A stretch of 27,378 nucleotides of DNA from an uncultured Solobacterium sp. (GCA_900547815.1 URHY01000023.1:1-27378); one strand, 5' to 3'; counted from the stretch's first letter, positions 15,280-24,531 are shown. Numbers and translations are program-made. The notes: generated by a model from the letters alone, not told the origin.

Positions 15280-15897
15280 TTATTTTGCCTCATAGATAAA
15301 TTTAAAGTTTGGACGAATCGCAGCAAGTCTTTCCATTAAGAAATATCCAACGATGTAGTTAGCTGATATTTTGATCAAGTTAAATGGAATTGTTGCAAGT
15401 GCAATAAATGAAGTTAAATCTTTAATACTTGGATTTACAGAACCAACCATTTGTACAACCGAATCTAATGGCATACCCATAGCTTTGGCATACAAAGGTA
15501 AAGTAATACATGCATTGCAGAAACATGCAAATATCGTACGCACTAGAATCCCTACAAGCAATGAAACAACGACAGCCTTCCTTGTTTTATTCATTTTCTT
15601 ATATACAAACCAAGTTGGAAGTACAAATAGTACAATACCTAAAAGATTTGCCAATTCACCAACATAAGCCGTATTTGTTCCTACAGTCACAACCTTTACA
15701 ACTAACTTAATCACTTCAACTAAAGTTGCAGATACAGGTCCTAAACTAAATAGGGCAATAATACTTGGCACATCACTAAAATCAATCTTATAGAATGGTG
15801 GCATCATCGGCAACGAAAATTCCAGTGACATCAACGCTCCGGCAAGTCCTGCAAGCATTGCAGTTAATACAAGTGTTTGAACATTCCATTTTTTCAT
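15280..15897 (-). CDS. ribU: Riboflavin ECF transporter S component RibU
   Basis: A 205-residue membrane protein that binds riboflavin outside and works with the shared ECF T and ATPase subunits, none of which is in this window. It has about six hydrophobic helices; the segment FYKIDFSDVPSIIALFSLGP (about residues 34-53) followed by LVEVIKLVVK is the RibU signature region. AAGGAGGAAG stands six bases before the ATG at 15895-15897. The frame is open to 16170, but that extension reads through the riboswitch and its terminator and is not protein. Expression should fall when FMN is abundant. The creatininase gene follows after two bases. Confidence 0.93.
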   Translation of the reverse strand: MKKWNVQTLVLTAMLAGLAGALMSLEFSLPMMPPFYKIDFSDVPSIIALFSLGPVSATLVEVIKLVVKVVTVGTNTAYVGELANLLGIVLFVLPTWFVYKKMNKTRKAVVVSLLVGILVRTIFACFCNACITLPLYAKAMGMPLDSVVQMVGSVNPSIKDLTSFIALATIPFNLIKISANYIVGYFLMERLAAIRPNFKFIYEAK

Positions 15898-15929
15898 ATT
15901 CTTCCTCCTTTTGATTCTGATAAGCTCTT

Positions 15930-15968
15930 CAAAAAGGAAAACCCCAAGAAAAAATCTTCTCGGGGTTT
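15930..15968 (-). terminator. Regulated terminator of the FMN riboswitch
   Basis: On the minus strand AAACCCCGAGAAG pairs with TTCTTGGGGTTT (counting G-U pairs) and is followed by TCCTTTTTG, 33 bases before the ribU start. Its place between aptamer and gene points to control by premature termination when FMN is bound. Confidence 0.85.
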
Positions 15969-15994
15969 CAAAAAATACAAAAAATACTTTTGCG

Positions 15995-16106
15995 TCTTCT
16001 ACCATCCAGACTATACTGTCGGTCTTGGAATTACACCAAGTCAGCCACTTGCGTGGGTCGCGGACTTTTACCGCCGGTAGGGAATTACACCCTGCCCCGA
16101 AGAACT
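15995..16106 (-). promoter_or_regulatory. FMN riboswitch (RFN element)
   Basis: The minus strand carries all conserved RFN blocks in order: TTCTTCGGGGCAGGGTG, AATTCCCTACCGGCGGT, AGTCCGCGACCC, TGGTGTAATTCCAAGACCG, and ACAGTATAGTCTGGATGG ending in AGAAGA. The closing stem TCTTC/GAAGA is intact. The aptamer senses FMN and controls ribU and the creatininase-family gene through the terminator that follows. Confidence 0.97.
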
Positions 16107-16128
16107 CATTGAATCTATGTTCGTGAAT

Positions 16129-16157
16129 AATATAGCACATCAATATATTGAGTGCAA
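16129..16157 (-). promoter_or_regulatory. Promoter of the FMN riboswitch-ribU operon
   Basis: TTGCAC (16152-16157), 17 bases, TATATT (16129-16134) on the minus strand. Transcription would start about 16122, some 16 bases before the aptamer. It lies just after the PfkB kinase stop codon, with no terminator between, so some read-through is possible. Confidence 0.7.
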
Positions 16158-16166
16158 TACATTTGT

Positions 16167-17105
16167 TCATTTTTTCACAATATCAAATTTATCTTGCGAA
16201 AAACAAGGACATACATTTTCACACGAAGCTATGACAGAACTAGCTAAATGACTACCTATCTTCATAGCCTCAAGCATACTCTTACCATAAGTTAGTCCAG
16301 CACTTGTCCCAGCACAAAATGCATCTCCTGCTCCTGCTGTATCCTTTACCTCGATTTGACGAGCCTGACAAAAGCCGCTTTCACCATTGTTTTTCACATA
16401 TAAAGATCCCGCTTCACCAAGTGTTACAATCAAAGAGTTAAATCCGGATTGCTGCAGTTCATCAATCAATGTATGACTTAATTCTTCTGCTGATATCTCT
16501 TTAAAATCTCTTGAAAAAAGAATACTCGATTCTAATTGATTACAGATCAAACAATCAAATTGCTTCAAAAGATCTTTTCTTTCAATCGCAATATTCATAT
16601 TGCTGACAACACCAAATAATTTTTTATTATGTTTTTGACATAAATAAACAACTTTTTCAACAATTTCCTCGTCCATATCTATTTCAGCCACCACAGAATC
16701 GCTATTTTCAATAATTGCGTCTCCATTTTCTTCTAAAATTGAATAGATCGGCATTAAATTCGGACGATGAGATATTGAACCCGCTAATTCTCCATTATGA
16801 TCAAAAACAGCTAGCCATGTACCCATACCGTTTTCGATAGATTTCATATAATCTGTATTCACATTTCGATTTTGCAATCTCTGTTTAACATCTTCTCCTA
16901 ATGCCGTATTATCAACAATACTAACAAATGTTGAGTTTAAACCTAAATTTGCAATATCTTCTACAACATTTCGTGCTACACCACCATGAATATACTCAAT
17001 ATATCCTGCATTTCTCCCATCAGGAACATATATATCTTGTGGAAAGCCTTTAATATCCACAAAAATCGCACCTACTACGACAATTCCATTCTTTTTTTGA
17101 ACCAC
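16167..17105 (-). CDS. PfkB-family carbohydrate/nucleoside kinase
   Basis: A 312-residue cytoplasmic kinase of the PfkB (ribokinase) family. The first signature region is YIHGGVARNVVEDIANLG (about 38-55), and the second is DTAGAGDAF (255-263), with Asp261 as catalytic base. The ARNV/GGVARN pattern and overall layout recall pseudouridine kinase (PsuK), but no psuG glycosidase is adjacent, so the substrate is left open. I use the GTG at 17103-17105, nine bases after AAGGTG and one base past the uvrB stop; a GTG at 17117 is the alternative and would overlap uvrB by 11 bases. It is therefore expressed with uvrB. Confidence 0.83.
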   Translation of the reverse strand: MVQKKNGIVVVGAIFVDIKGFPQDIYVPDGRNAGYIEYIHGGVARNVVEDIANLGLNSTFVSIVDNTALGEDVKQRLQNRNVNTDYMKSIENGMGTWLAVFDHNGELAGSISHRPNLMPIYSILEENGDAIIENSDSVVAEIDMDEEIVEKVVYLCQKHNKKLFGVVSNMNIAIERKDLLKQFDCLICNQLESSILFSRDFKEISAEELSHTLIDELQQSGFNSLIVTLGEAGSLYVKNNGESGFCQARQIEVKDTAGAGDAFCAGTSAGLTYGKSMLEAMKIGSHLASSVIASCENVCPCFSQDKFDIVKK

Positions 17106-17106
17106 G

Positions 17107-19080
17107 TTATTTTTCACCTTTCATCTCAAATAAGATATCTCTTAATTGTGCTGCTCTTTCGAAATCTAAAGTACGAGCTGCCTCTTTCATTTCCTGCTCC
17201 AATTCTTTGATCATCTTTTCCTTTTGTTTTACCGGCAATTTTTTCTTCTTCAAATACTTAGCTGCCATTTCCTTTGTTTCTTTAGAACGAACGACATCAT
17301 GGATTGGTTTGATAATTGTCTTTGGAACAATTCCATGTTTTTCATTATATTCCATTTGAATCGATCTACGTCTTGCAGTTTCATCCATGGCTTCCTGCAT
17401 ACTTTCTGTTATCTTATCTGCATACATAATAACTTTACCTTTGGCATTACGTGCTGCACGACCAATGATCTGAATTAAGGACCTTCGTGATCTTAAAAAG
17501 CCTTCTTTATCCGCATCTAGTATCGCAATCAAACTGACTTCCGGAATATCCAAACCTTCTCTTAATAAGTTGATACCTACAAGTACATCATATTTACCTT
17601 GGCGTAAATCATGAATGATTTCAGTACGTTCAATCGTTGTAACTTCATGGTGTAGCCAAGCTACCTTTAGATCCAAATTTTTTAAATAAGAGGTTAAATC
17701 TTCCGCCATTCGAACCGTTAATGTCGTAATCAATGTTCTTTCATGTCTTTCAATACGCTCCTTGATTTCATCTACCAAATCATCAATTTGTCCTTCAATA
17801 GGACGCACTTCAACTTCAGGATCTAATAATCCTGTTGGACGAATGATTTGTTCAACAATTTCTCCATGTGTTTGGTCCAATTCATAATCACCCGGTGTTG
17901 CAGATACAAAAATCGCATTTTTAACCAATCCTTCAAATTCATTGAAACGTAGTGGTCGATTATCCAAAGCACTTGGAAGTCTAAAGCCATAATCAACTAA
18001 CACTTGTTTTCTTGCACGATCTCCATTATACATACCGCGAATTTGTGGTAAAGAAACATGACTTTCATCAACTACTAATAAATAATCATCTGGAAAATAA
18101 TCAAATAATGTATAAGGACGTTCTCCAGGTTTTCTGCCATCAATATGTCTTGAATAGTTTTCAATACCTGGACATACACCAAACTCCCTTAAGGCCTCTA
18201 TATCATAGCGACAGCGTTGTTCTAAGCGCTCTTTTTCTAATGGCTTCCCTTGTTCATCAAAATACGCTAATCTTTCCTCAAGTTCTTCTTCAATTGTATC
18301 TGCAGCATGATTAATAATATCCATACTTGTCGCATAACCATTAGCTGGATAAATAATATACAATTGGTATGACTGATTCACATGTCCCGTTACCGGATCT
18401 ACTTCACAAATTCTTTCAACCTCATCATCAAACATTTCAATACGAATCAAATAACGATCCGTATGACCAGGTGTAATTTCAATCACATCTCCACGAACTC
18501 TAAATGTTCCACGTAATGGATCCGTATCATTACGCTTATATTGTTGATGTACTAACGCTAGCATCAATTCATTTCTTTCAATGATTTGACCGCTTCTTAA
18601 AGTAAAAATCATGTGACGATATTGTTCTGGATTACTAGCTCCATAAATTGAGGCAACACTAGCTACAATAATTGTATCTCTTCGTTCCAAAACACTGTTG
18701 ACAGCTGCCATTCTAAGCATGTCCAATTCTTCATTTGTCTTTGTATTTTTATCAATATACGTATCCGTTTTTGGCAAATAAGCTTCTGGCTGATAATAAT
18801 CAAAATAAGATACAAAATATTCCACGCGATTGTGTGGAAAGAATTCTTTAAATTCCGAATATAATTGGCCTGCCAACGTTTTATTGTGTGCAAAGACTAA
18901 GGTTGGTCGATTGACTTGAGCAATCACATTTGAGATGGTAAATGTTTTTCCAGTTCCTGTAGCTCCTAACAATACTTGAAACTTTTTATCTTCTTTTAAA
19001 CCAGAAATTAATTCTTTAATCGCTTCTGGCTGATCTCCACTCGGTTTATATTCAGACACTAATTCAAACTGATCTTTCAT
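17107..19080 (-). CDS. uvrB: Excinuclease ABC subunit B
   Basis: A 657-residue DNA-repair helicase-like ATPase that verifies lesions after UvrA loading and recruits UvrC. Walker A GATGTGKT is at 39-46, the damage-probing beta-hairpin region [13 protein letters not shown] near 89-101, VVDESHV the Walker B region, and the C-terminal UVR motif ([20 protein letters not shown]) contacts UvrC. Length is standard and no key motif is missing. AAGGATGTGAAG lies before the ATG. A TATAAT box (19102-19107) directly upstream suggests its own promoter after the terminator that ends the S41 gene. uvrA and uvrC are not in this window; the PfkB kinase follows at once. Confidence 0.98.
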   Translation of the reverse strand: MKDQFELVSEYKPSGDQPEAIKELISGLKEDKKFQVLLGATGTGKTFTISNVIAQVNRPTLVFAHNKTLAGQLYSEFKEFFPHNRVEYFVSYFDYYQPEAYLPKTDTYIDKNTKTNEELDMLRMAAVNSVLERRDTIIVASVASIYGASNPEQYRHMIFTLRSGQIIERNELMLALVHQQYKRNDTDPLRGTFRVRGDVIEITPGHTDRYLIRIEMFDDEVERICEVDPVTGHVNQSYQLYIIYPANGYATSMDIINHAADTIEEELEERLAYFDEQGKPLEKERLEQRCRYDIEALREFGVCPGIENYSRHIDGRKPGERPYTLFDYFPDDYLLVVDESHVSLPQIRGMYNGDRARKQVLVDYGFRLPSALDNRPLRFNEFEGLVKNAIFVSATPGDYELDQTHGEIVEQIIRPTGLLDPEVEVRPIEGQIDDLVDEIKERIERHERTLITTLTVRMAEDLTSYLKNLDLKVAWLHHEVTTIERTEIIHDLRQGKYDVLVGINLLREGLDIPEVSLIAILDADKEGFLRSRRSLIQIIGRAARNAKGKVIMYADKITESMQEAMDETARRRSIQMEYNEKHGIVPKTIIKPIHDVVRSKETKEMAAKYLKKKKLPVKQKEKMIKELEQEMKEAARTLDFERAAQLRDILFEMKGEK

Positions 19081-19101
19081 AGCTTCACATCCTTCTTCTC
19101 C

Positions 19102-19135
19102 ATTATATACAAAAAGTAGGCTTATACCTACTTTT
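19102..19135 (-). terminator. Terminator of the S41 protease gene, next to a possible uvrB -10 box
   Basis: On the minus strand AAAAGTAGG pairs with CCTACTTTT around TATAAG, followed by TTG; the protease's stop codon TAG is inside the stem. Immediately after, TATAAT (19102-19107) may be the uvrB -10 box. The U-tract is short, so some read-through is likely. Confidence 0.6.
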
Positions 19136-20543
19136 GAGCCTCTTCGATCGCTTTTTGTCTTTGTACATCATCGCTAGGTGTTTCATTCATCTTCAGCAAT
19201 ACTTTTTCTACCAATAAATCCCAAGTCGTCTTGTCGCAATCTCCTGTAGCTTCTAAGTCATTATCCTGTTGAAAATTGACTAAGCCTTGAGAACTTGTAT
19301 TTGAAAAATATGTGTCGGTTCGATCTACACTATATCCTAAATATTGTAGATATACCTGAAGGGCTTTGGCATTATCATCCACACTATCTTTTTTAATAAC
19401 ATCCTTTTTCTTGAATTTATAATACGATGTTGTCTTAGCTTCACCAAGCTCAACTTCAATATCTGGTTTAAACCCTTTTTTATTAATACTTGTTCCATTT
19501 GGCGTATACCATTTTGCCACAGTATATTTAAAACTTGTGCCATCTGAGAATGGTACAGTCACCTGTTCTGTACCTTTACCATAAGATGTTGTGCCAACAG
19601 TAGTGACTATATCGCCTAAATTATCTTTTAAAGCACCAATCAATACTTCGGATGCACTTGCCGTATTTTCATTTTGTAGAACAACAATTTTATCCATTTT
19701 AACTTGGTTAAATTCATTCTTTGTCTTTTGTTTAGTAATTTTACCATTCTTATCTTTTTCTTTAAAAACAACAGATTTAGATGGAATCAAAGAACTTGAA
19801 ATTTCTAATGCAGCATTTAAATAACCGCCACCATTATTACGTAAATCCAGCACTAGTTTTTTTATTCCTGCTTCTCGAAGACGTGACATTGCCTTCGAGA
19901 AATCTTTTCCGCTATTCTCCGAGAAACTAGATAATATGATTTCTCCATAGCCATCATAAATATTACAAACAACCGTCGAATCAAAAGTGCCTGGTATCAA
20001 ATTTGTCGTGTATTCTTTTCCGTCTCGAAGATATTTTATTTTTACACTCTTTCCTTCATGAGATTTGATATATTTAATGATAGAATCCGAATCATTTTCA
20101 CTACAGTTTAAATCATCTATTGAAATAATCTCATCATTTGGCTTTAATCCTTTTTTATCAGCAGTGGAATTAATATATACATTTGAAACAACAAAATGTT
20201 TATTTTCATTCAAATAAAATGATATACCCAGACCCACATTACTTCCTTCAAGACTTGTTGAAAAAGCTTTAGCTTGCTCTAAATTGAAATAATTCGTATG
20301 TGCATCTTTATCAAGTGTCGTCATTCCCGTAATTGCTTGTTCTATTAATGTTGAATCTAGATTTTTTATTTTGTTAGAATAATACCAATCTGTATTCAAG
20401 ATAGAATAAATCGTACCAAACTTTTTTTGTTCTTTACTATCTACAGAGGATGTATGATCTAAAATCATAGGTACACTGATTCCAGCACCAAAACATGCAA
20501 TACATAATAATACTATTAATATTTTTTGACTCTTTTTACTCAT
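19128..20543 (-). CDS. S41 family C-terminal processing protease with PDZ and peptidoglycan-binding domains
   Basis: A 471-residue membrane-anchored serine protease of the CtpA/CtpB type. An N-terminal signal anchor (about 7-28) is followed by a PDZ domain (about 95-180, with GLGISF and GLKPNDEII), the S41 core with LDLRNNGGG (232-240), nucleophile Ser296 in TASASE and base Lys323 in SYGKGT, and a C-terminal PG_binding_1-like domain (about 390-445, [11 protein letters not shown] ... DKTTWDLL). It likely processes or degrades exported proteins at the wall. AGGATGAG precedes the ATG. It follows the ftsE-ftsX genes after a terminator hairpin. CtpB-type proteases often have this domain order, so nothing is missing. 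Confidence 0.93.
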   Translation of the reverse strand: MSKKSQKILIVLLCIACFGAGISVPMILDHTSSVDSKEQKKFGTIYSILNTDWYYSNKIKNLDSTLIEQAITGMTTLDKDAHTNYFNLEQAKAFSTSLEGSNVGLGISFYLNENKHFVVSNVYINSTADKKGLKPNDEIISIDDLNCSENDSDSIIKYIKSHEGKSVKIKYLRDGKEYTTNLIPGTFDSTVVCNIYDGYGEIILSSFSENSGKDFSKAMSRLREAGIKKLVLDLRNNGGGYLNAALEISSSLIPSKSVVFKEKDKNGKITKQKTKNEFNQVKMDKIVVLQNENTASASEVLIGALKDNLGDIVTTVGTTSYGKGTEQVTVPFSDGTSFKYTVAKWYTPNGTSINKKGFKPDIEVELGEAKTTSYYKFKKKDVIKKDSVDDNAKALQVYLQYLGYSVDRTDTYFSNTSSQGLVNFQQDNDLEATGDCDKTTWDLLVEKVLLKMNETPSDDVQRQKAIEEAQK

Positions 20544-20557
20544 AAACTCATCCTATT

Positions 20558-20589
20558 CTAAAACAAAATGGGGCGAATTCAACGCCCCA
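20558..20589 (-). terminator. Terminator after the second ftsX gene
   Basis: TGGGGCG / CGCCCCA with a 7-base loop, followed on the minus strand by TTTTGTTTT. It separates the ftsX-ftsE cluster from the S41 protease gene. TTGAAT in the loop and TAGAAT 16 bases on could form a promoter for the protease, but the match is moderate. Confidence 0.75.
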
Positions 20590-20638
20590 ATAATTCTATA
20601 CAAAAGTATACGAAACAATCTATTATTCTGCTATCCTT

Positions 20639-21541
20639 TTATCTTTTCATTTTCAAATATTTTCTTGCTGCCAACAAAGAGGCAAAACCACCAATCAAAA
20701 CACCCGCTAAAACAATAGATGATCCTACTTGAAAATTAATTACATCTGGTTTAAACAACGCAAACATCGGTGTAAATAATTGTCCATTTAGACTTGTGTA
20801 AAGCTTTTGATATCCAAAATGAACAATTAAATATGGAATAACAGATCCTAGTAAACCAATAATGATTCCTTCCACAATAAACGGATTACTGATGAAGCCA
20901 TTTGTTGCTCCAACAGTTCGCATAATCAAGATTTCATCCCTTCTCGAATCAATCGTTGTACGAATTGTATTATATATCAAATACAATGATAAAACAATCA
21001 ACAATGCAACAATACCGATTCCTATTTTTTGAATCATATTTAACATTTCAACTAATGAAGTCACACTGTCACCCCCAAAAGCAACACTTGCAACTCCATC
21101 AATATTTTTGATTTGTTTGCTAGTCTCATTGATTGAAGAAGCATTTCTCACAAAGACAAAAAATGCATTCGATAATGGGTTTGAATCTCCTCTATAAGCC
21201 TTGAAAGCAGATCCTTTTTCTTTAATCATCAATTCTAATTCATTATCTTTGGAGGAAAAATCAACATTTTCAACATTCTTTAATTTTGATATTTCATTTT
21301 TGACATCATCAATAGAACTTTCATCTGTAATGTCTTCATTTAAAATAACATGAATACTCAAATCTTTTTGTACACCATTTGAAAAATAATCAACATGAAA
21401 TCCAATAATTAAAAGTGCACCAATCAAAAGTAATGTAATACCTATCGCACTAATGGCAGAAAAACATAACATTATATGTCTTTTCATTCCTAAAAAGGCA
21501 TATTTAAGTTCGTATAAAAAAGTTCGTAACCCTTTCATCAT
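20639..21541 (-). CDS. ftsX: Cell division ABC transporter permease-like protein FtsX (copy directly after ftsE)
   Basis: A 300-residue membrane protein with FtsX topology: helix 1 (about 27-48), a large extracytoplasmic loop (50-170), then helices near 173-193, 220-242 and 272-291. Family marks include SSKDNELELMIKEKG in the loop and DSRRDEILIMRTVGATNGFI at the cytoplasmic coupling segment. FtsX does not transport; with FtsE it transmits ATP hydrolysis to murein hydrolases outside the membrane. The start overlaps the ftsE stop (ATGA), the normal ftsE-ftsX link. It resembles the other FtsX-like protein at 23600-24502 over its full length, including both marked segments. Confidence 0.93.
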   Translation of the reverse strand: MMKGLRTFLYELKYAFLGMKRHIMLCFSAISAIGITLLLIGALLIIGFHVDYFSNGVQKDLSIHVILNEDITDESSIDDVKNEISKLKNVENVDFSSKDNELELMIKEKGSAFKAYRGDSNPLSNAFFVFVRNASSINETSKQIKNIDGVASVAFGGDSVTSLVEMLNMIQKIGIGIVALLIVLSLYLIYNTIRTTIDSRRDEILIMRTVGATNGFISNPFIVEGIIIGLLGSVIPYLIVHFGYQKLYTSLNGQLFTPMFALFKPDVINFQVGSSIVLAGVLIGGFASLLAARKYLKMKR

Positions 21542-22224
21542 AAACTCTTGTACCCACCTACATTCGAATCGTGGATCACATATCCTTTATCTAACATAAT
21601 TGTACGTTTTTTAAATCGATCTACCAAAACCTTATCATGCGTAACCATCATAATTGTTGTATTCAATTTTTTGTTGATTTTCTCAAGTAATGAAATTATT
21701 TCTAAACTTTTTTCGGGATCTAAGTTTCCTGTTGGTTCATCGGCAATCAATACTTTAGGCGTATTGGCAATGGCACGTCCAATCGTTACACGCTGTTGTT
21801 GTCCACCAGATAACTCATCAGGATAACTTCTTGCCTTTTCTTTCAAATCAACCAAATCCAAAACTTCAAATACACGTTTACGGATCTGTTTACGAGGCAT
21901 CCCCACAACTTCTAATGCAAATGCAATATTTTCATAAACCGTTAATTTTGGCAACAAACGATAATCTTGAAAAACACACCCAATATTTCGTCTATAGTAT
22001 GGAACTTTTCTATGTTTTAAAGCTCCTACATTTACTCCACCAACAATAACAGTTCCTTCATCTGGAACTATTTCACCATTTAACACTTTAATTAATGTGG
22101 ACTTTCCAGAACCTGTAGCACCAATCACATATACAAATTCACCTTTATCGATATGCAAATTGACATGATTTAAAGCATGTACCCCATTGGGATATGCTTT
22201 TGATACATCTTTTAAATCAATCAT
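21538..22224 (-). CDS. ftsE: Cell division ATP-binding protein FtsE
   Basis: A 228-residue ABC ATPase. Walker A GATGSGKST (35-43), Q-loop Gln86, signature LSGGQQQR (138-145), Walker B VLIADEP (158-164) and switch His196 are intact, and length matches FtsE. It binds the cytoplasmic face of FtsX and drives opening or activation of wall hydrolases. AATAGGAGGAA precedes the ATG. It lies 17 bases after the M23 hydrolase gene and overlaps the following ftsX by four bases. It is the only ATPase gene in this cluster, although two ftsX-like genes are present. Confidence 0.96.
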   Translation of the reverse strand: MIDLKDVSKAYPNGVHALNHVNLHIDKGEFVYVIGATGSGKSTLIKVLNGEIVPDEGTVIVGGVNVGALKHRKVPYYRRNIGCVFQDYRLLPKLTVYENIAFALEVVGMPRKQIRKRVFEVLDLVDLKEKARSYPDELSGGQQQRVTIGRAIANTPKVLIADEPTGNLDPEKSLEIISLLEKINKKLNTTIMMVTHDKVLVDRFKKRTIMLDKGYVIHDSNVGGYKSL

Positions 22225-22241
22225 AATGTTCCTCCTATTAA

Positions 22242-23603
22242 CTAAAAGAACTTTTCTGGTCTTTCTCTACACGGTGCAGCTTTACCTGCTTCACAAGAAG
22301 TACTTGTGCCAGACCATCCTGTTCCCCAAGCAAAATCAGCTCCGGAACTAAAACGCGCAACAGCATCACTAACGGACATTGACCCTAGATTATAAACCTC
22401 AACATGTGTATGTGCTCCACTTGAATTTCCTGAATTTCCAGACAAAGCGATTGTTTGTCCCTGTGAAACACTTTGACCTGCACTAACATAAATATTTTGA
22501 GATAAGTGTGCAAAACTTATGGCATATAATGTTCCATTCACATTACATAACATTTCAATGGTATTTCCTCCACCAGCAGGATATCCACTCCAGTTACCTA
22601 AATAACCTGTGTTACTTCCCACAGGAGCTGCAGCATATAAGATAACTCCGCTAGCAGGAGCTACAACTACAGTCCCAATTGGTGCAGCCCAGTCTAACCC
22701 TAAGTGAAGTCCTCCACCTGGATATGCCCAAGTACCAGCACTTTTACTTCCACCTTGTACAGGGAACACAAAACCAGATACAGATTCAATTGAACCTGAA
22801 AAGTTTGTTGAAATCACAAAATCACGAATACTATTCATATCAACTTGTGCTGATCTTTTCTCTGCTTCAAGCTGTGCAATTTGTTTTTGATATTGCTCTA
22901 CAAGAGTATTATAAGATTCCTCTAATTCTGTTGCCTGTTGTTTTTGCGATTCTAATTCTGTTTTTTGATTTTTTGCATCTTTATCTAAACGCTTTTGTTC
23001 GTCTTGCTGCAAAACCAATTCTTTTTTCAATTTATTCAATTTTTTTATTTGCGACTGATCATCTTCAGTGATTCTTTCAACACCAGAAATACGACGAAGC
23101 ATATCACTCAAACTATCTGATCCCATAATCAAATCAATAATCATATTTGTACCAATTGTTGTTTGTTCATTTTTCATTCGCGTTTCAATTTGGTCATTCC
23201 AAGCTTCAATCTCGGATTCTTTAGCTTCAATTTTATCGTCCAGTTCTTCAATATTTTTTTCAATCAATTCAATCGATTTTTCTTTTTCACTGATCTGCGT
23301 TTGTAAATTCGCAACTAAATCCTTTTGTTCCTTAGCAAGCTTCTCCATTTTTGACGTATCATTTTGCAAAGAAGCAATACTTGAATTATAAGATTCAATA
23401 TTCTTTTGAAGATCTTGTCTTCGATTCTTTTGATATTCTTGAAATCCTTGGCAAGCTTTTATACCTGATTCCGAAGTTTGAGCTTGACTACACTTGGCAT
23501 ACCAAGCTTCTGTATTTGAATAATCTTCAGCTGAAACGGGCATAACTAAAGAGCAAGCTAATGTTAAACTTAAAAAACCTGCACCAATTTTATATTTTTT
23601 CAT
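22242..23603 (-). CDS. Secreted coiled-coil M23 peptidoglycan endopeptidase (FtsEX-linked)
   Basis: A 453-residue exported wall hydrolase. Signal peptide about 1-25 (cut after VSA), two long coiled coils (about 55-145 and 180-260) around the GSDSLSDMLRRISGVERI segment typical of CwlO/PcsB/EnvC partners of FtsEX, then an M23 (LytM) domain (about 280-405). Zinc and catalytic residues are all present: His300 and Asp304 (HLGLD), His366 (AHL), His398 and His400 (HTH). It is therefore likely an active enzyme, not an inactive EnvC-type activator. The C-terminal tail ends in a Cys-containing CEAGKAAPCRER. The ATG at 23603 overlaps the preceding ftsX-like stop (ATGA) and has GAGGTGG upstream; ftsE follows after 17 bases. 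Confidence 0.92.
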   Translation of the reverse strand: MKKYKIGAGFLSLTLACSLVMPVSAEDYSNTEAWYAKCSQAQTSESGIKACQGFQEYQKNRRQDLQKNIESYNSSIASLQNDTSKMEKLAKEQKDLVANLQTQISEKEKSIELIEKNIEELDDKIEAKESEIEAWNDQIETRMKNEQTTIGTNMIIDLIMGSDSLSDMLRRISGVERITEDDQSQIKKLNKLKKELVLQQDEQKRLDKDAKNQKTELESQKQQATELEESYNTLVEQYQKQIAQLEAEKRSAQVDMNSIRDFVISTNFSGSIESVSGFVFPVQGGSKSAGTWAYPGGGLHLGLDWAAPIGTVVVAPASGVILYAAAPVGSNTGYLGNWSGYPAGGGNTIEMLCNVNGTLYAISFAHLSQNIYVSAGQSVSQGQTIALSGNSGNSSGAHTHVEVYNLGSMSVSDAVARFSSGADFAWGTGWSGTSTSCEAGKAAPCRERPEKFF

Positions 23604-24502
23604 CGTGTCCACCTCAAATATTTTCTAACTGCTAAATAACTTCCTAACATTCCAACAACCATTCCAATTAAAAGAATACTTAGTGAAGTATATAAAACAA
23701 ACGGATATGGTTTTAGCATACTCATCATATCGCTAAAAAACATTCCATCCATCACATGATATAAACCTGTATATCCAAATATACAAATTAAAACTGGTCC
23801 TAACGCCCCCCAAAAGCCGATAAAAATCCCTTCTAAAACAAACGGAAAGGAAATATACCAGTTGTAGGCCCCTACCGTACGCATGATGGCAATTTCATCT
23901 TTTCGAACTAAAATTGTCATTTTAATCGTATTTCGAATTAAAAATATCGCAATAAATACCATTAATCCAACAAAGACACTACCCCAAACTCGAATGTTTT
24001 TGAATAAACTAATCATTGTATTGATTGCACTACCGCCATAAGTTGCGTTAACAACTCCATCCATTTTAGATATCTTCTTTGTCACTTTTGAAATTTTTGT
24101 ATTATCTTTTAATTCTACATTTAAAACATCATATAAAGGATTTTTGTCATCTCCCTTATATTGTTCAAACATAGCACCATTTTCTTTGATTAGTGCATCC
24201 AGTTCATTTTCTTTACTTGAATACTTCACTTTCTTTACAGAAGTCATTGAAGAAATAGAATCTGATATATCCATTATTTCTTCTTTATCTAATGTTGGAT
24301 TTAAAGATATTTGAATCATGAATTCACTTTCAATTTGATTTGTGAACCCACCAACATTCATATATATAACAAATATAAACAAAGCCATTAGCAAAGCAAT
24401 ACCAATCGATATTATTGAAGAAAATGTCATCGAGAAATGACGATGCATATCTTTGCTAGCACTACGTACTAGTCTTGGTAAACTTTTAAAAAACAATAAC
24501 AT
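23600..24502 (-). CDS. ftsX: FtsX paralogue at the head of the operon
   Basis: A 300-residue FtsX-like membrane protein: helix 1 (about 25-50), an extracytoplasmic loop with SSKENELDALIKENG, then three helices and the coupling segment VRKDEIAIMRTVGAYNWYI. It aligns by eye along its whole length with the FtsX encoded after ftsE, but many loop residues differ. The frame is open to a GTG at 24511; the ATG at 24500-24502, five bases after AGGTGA, is the better start. Its stop overlaps the hydrolase start by four bases. It probably forms FtsX dimers, or mixed dimers with the other copy, on FtsE; that is inference. Confidence 0.9.
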   Translation of the reverse strand: MLLFFKSLPRLVRSASKDMHRHFSMTFSSIISIGIALLMALFIFVIYMNVGGFTNQIESEFMIQISLNPTLDKEEIMDISDSISSMTSVKKVKYSSKENELDALIKENGAMFEQYKGDDKNPLYDVLNVELKDNTKISKVTKKISKMDGVVNATYGGSAINTMISLFKNIRVWGSVFVGLMVFIAIFLIRNTIKMTILVRKDEIAIMRTVGAYNWYISFPFVLEGIFIGFWGALGPVLICIFGYTGLYHVMDGMFFSDMMSMLKPYPFVLYTSLSILLIGMVVGMLGSYLAVRKYLRWTR

Positions 24503-24522
24503 AGTTATCACCTACAGCGTTT

Positions 24523-24531
24523 ATTATACCA
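24523..24531 (-). promoter_or_regulatory. Extended -10 promoter of the ftsX-hydrolase-ftsE-ftsX operon
   Basis: On the minus strand TGGTATAAT gives a TGn-extended perfect -10 (TATAAT, 24523-24528), about 20 bases before the first ATG. An upstream TGTATA at 18 bases is a weak -35, which is usual for extended -10 promoters. Confidence 0.6.

Noticed and set aside
15898..16170. N-terminal extension of the ribU reading frame by 91 codons
   Set aside because: The extension translates the FMN riboswitch and its terminator. A strong ribosome-binding site lies before the ATG at 15895-15897, and the protein then has normal RibU length.
16167..17105. Firm naming of the PfkB-family kinase as pseudouridine kinase PsuK
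   Set aside because: Similarity is suggestive, but no psuG partner is adjacent and PfkB members share these motifs across many substrates.
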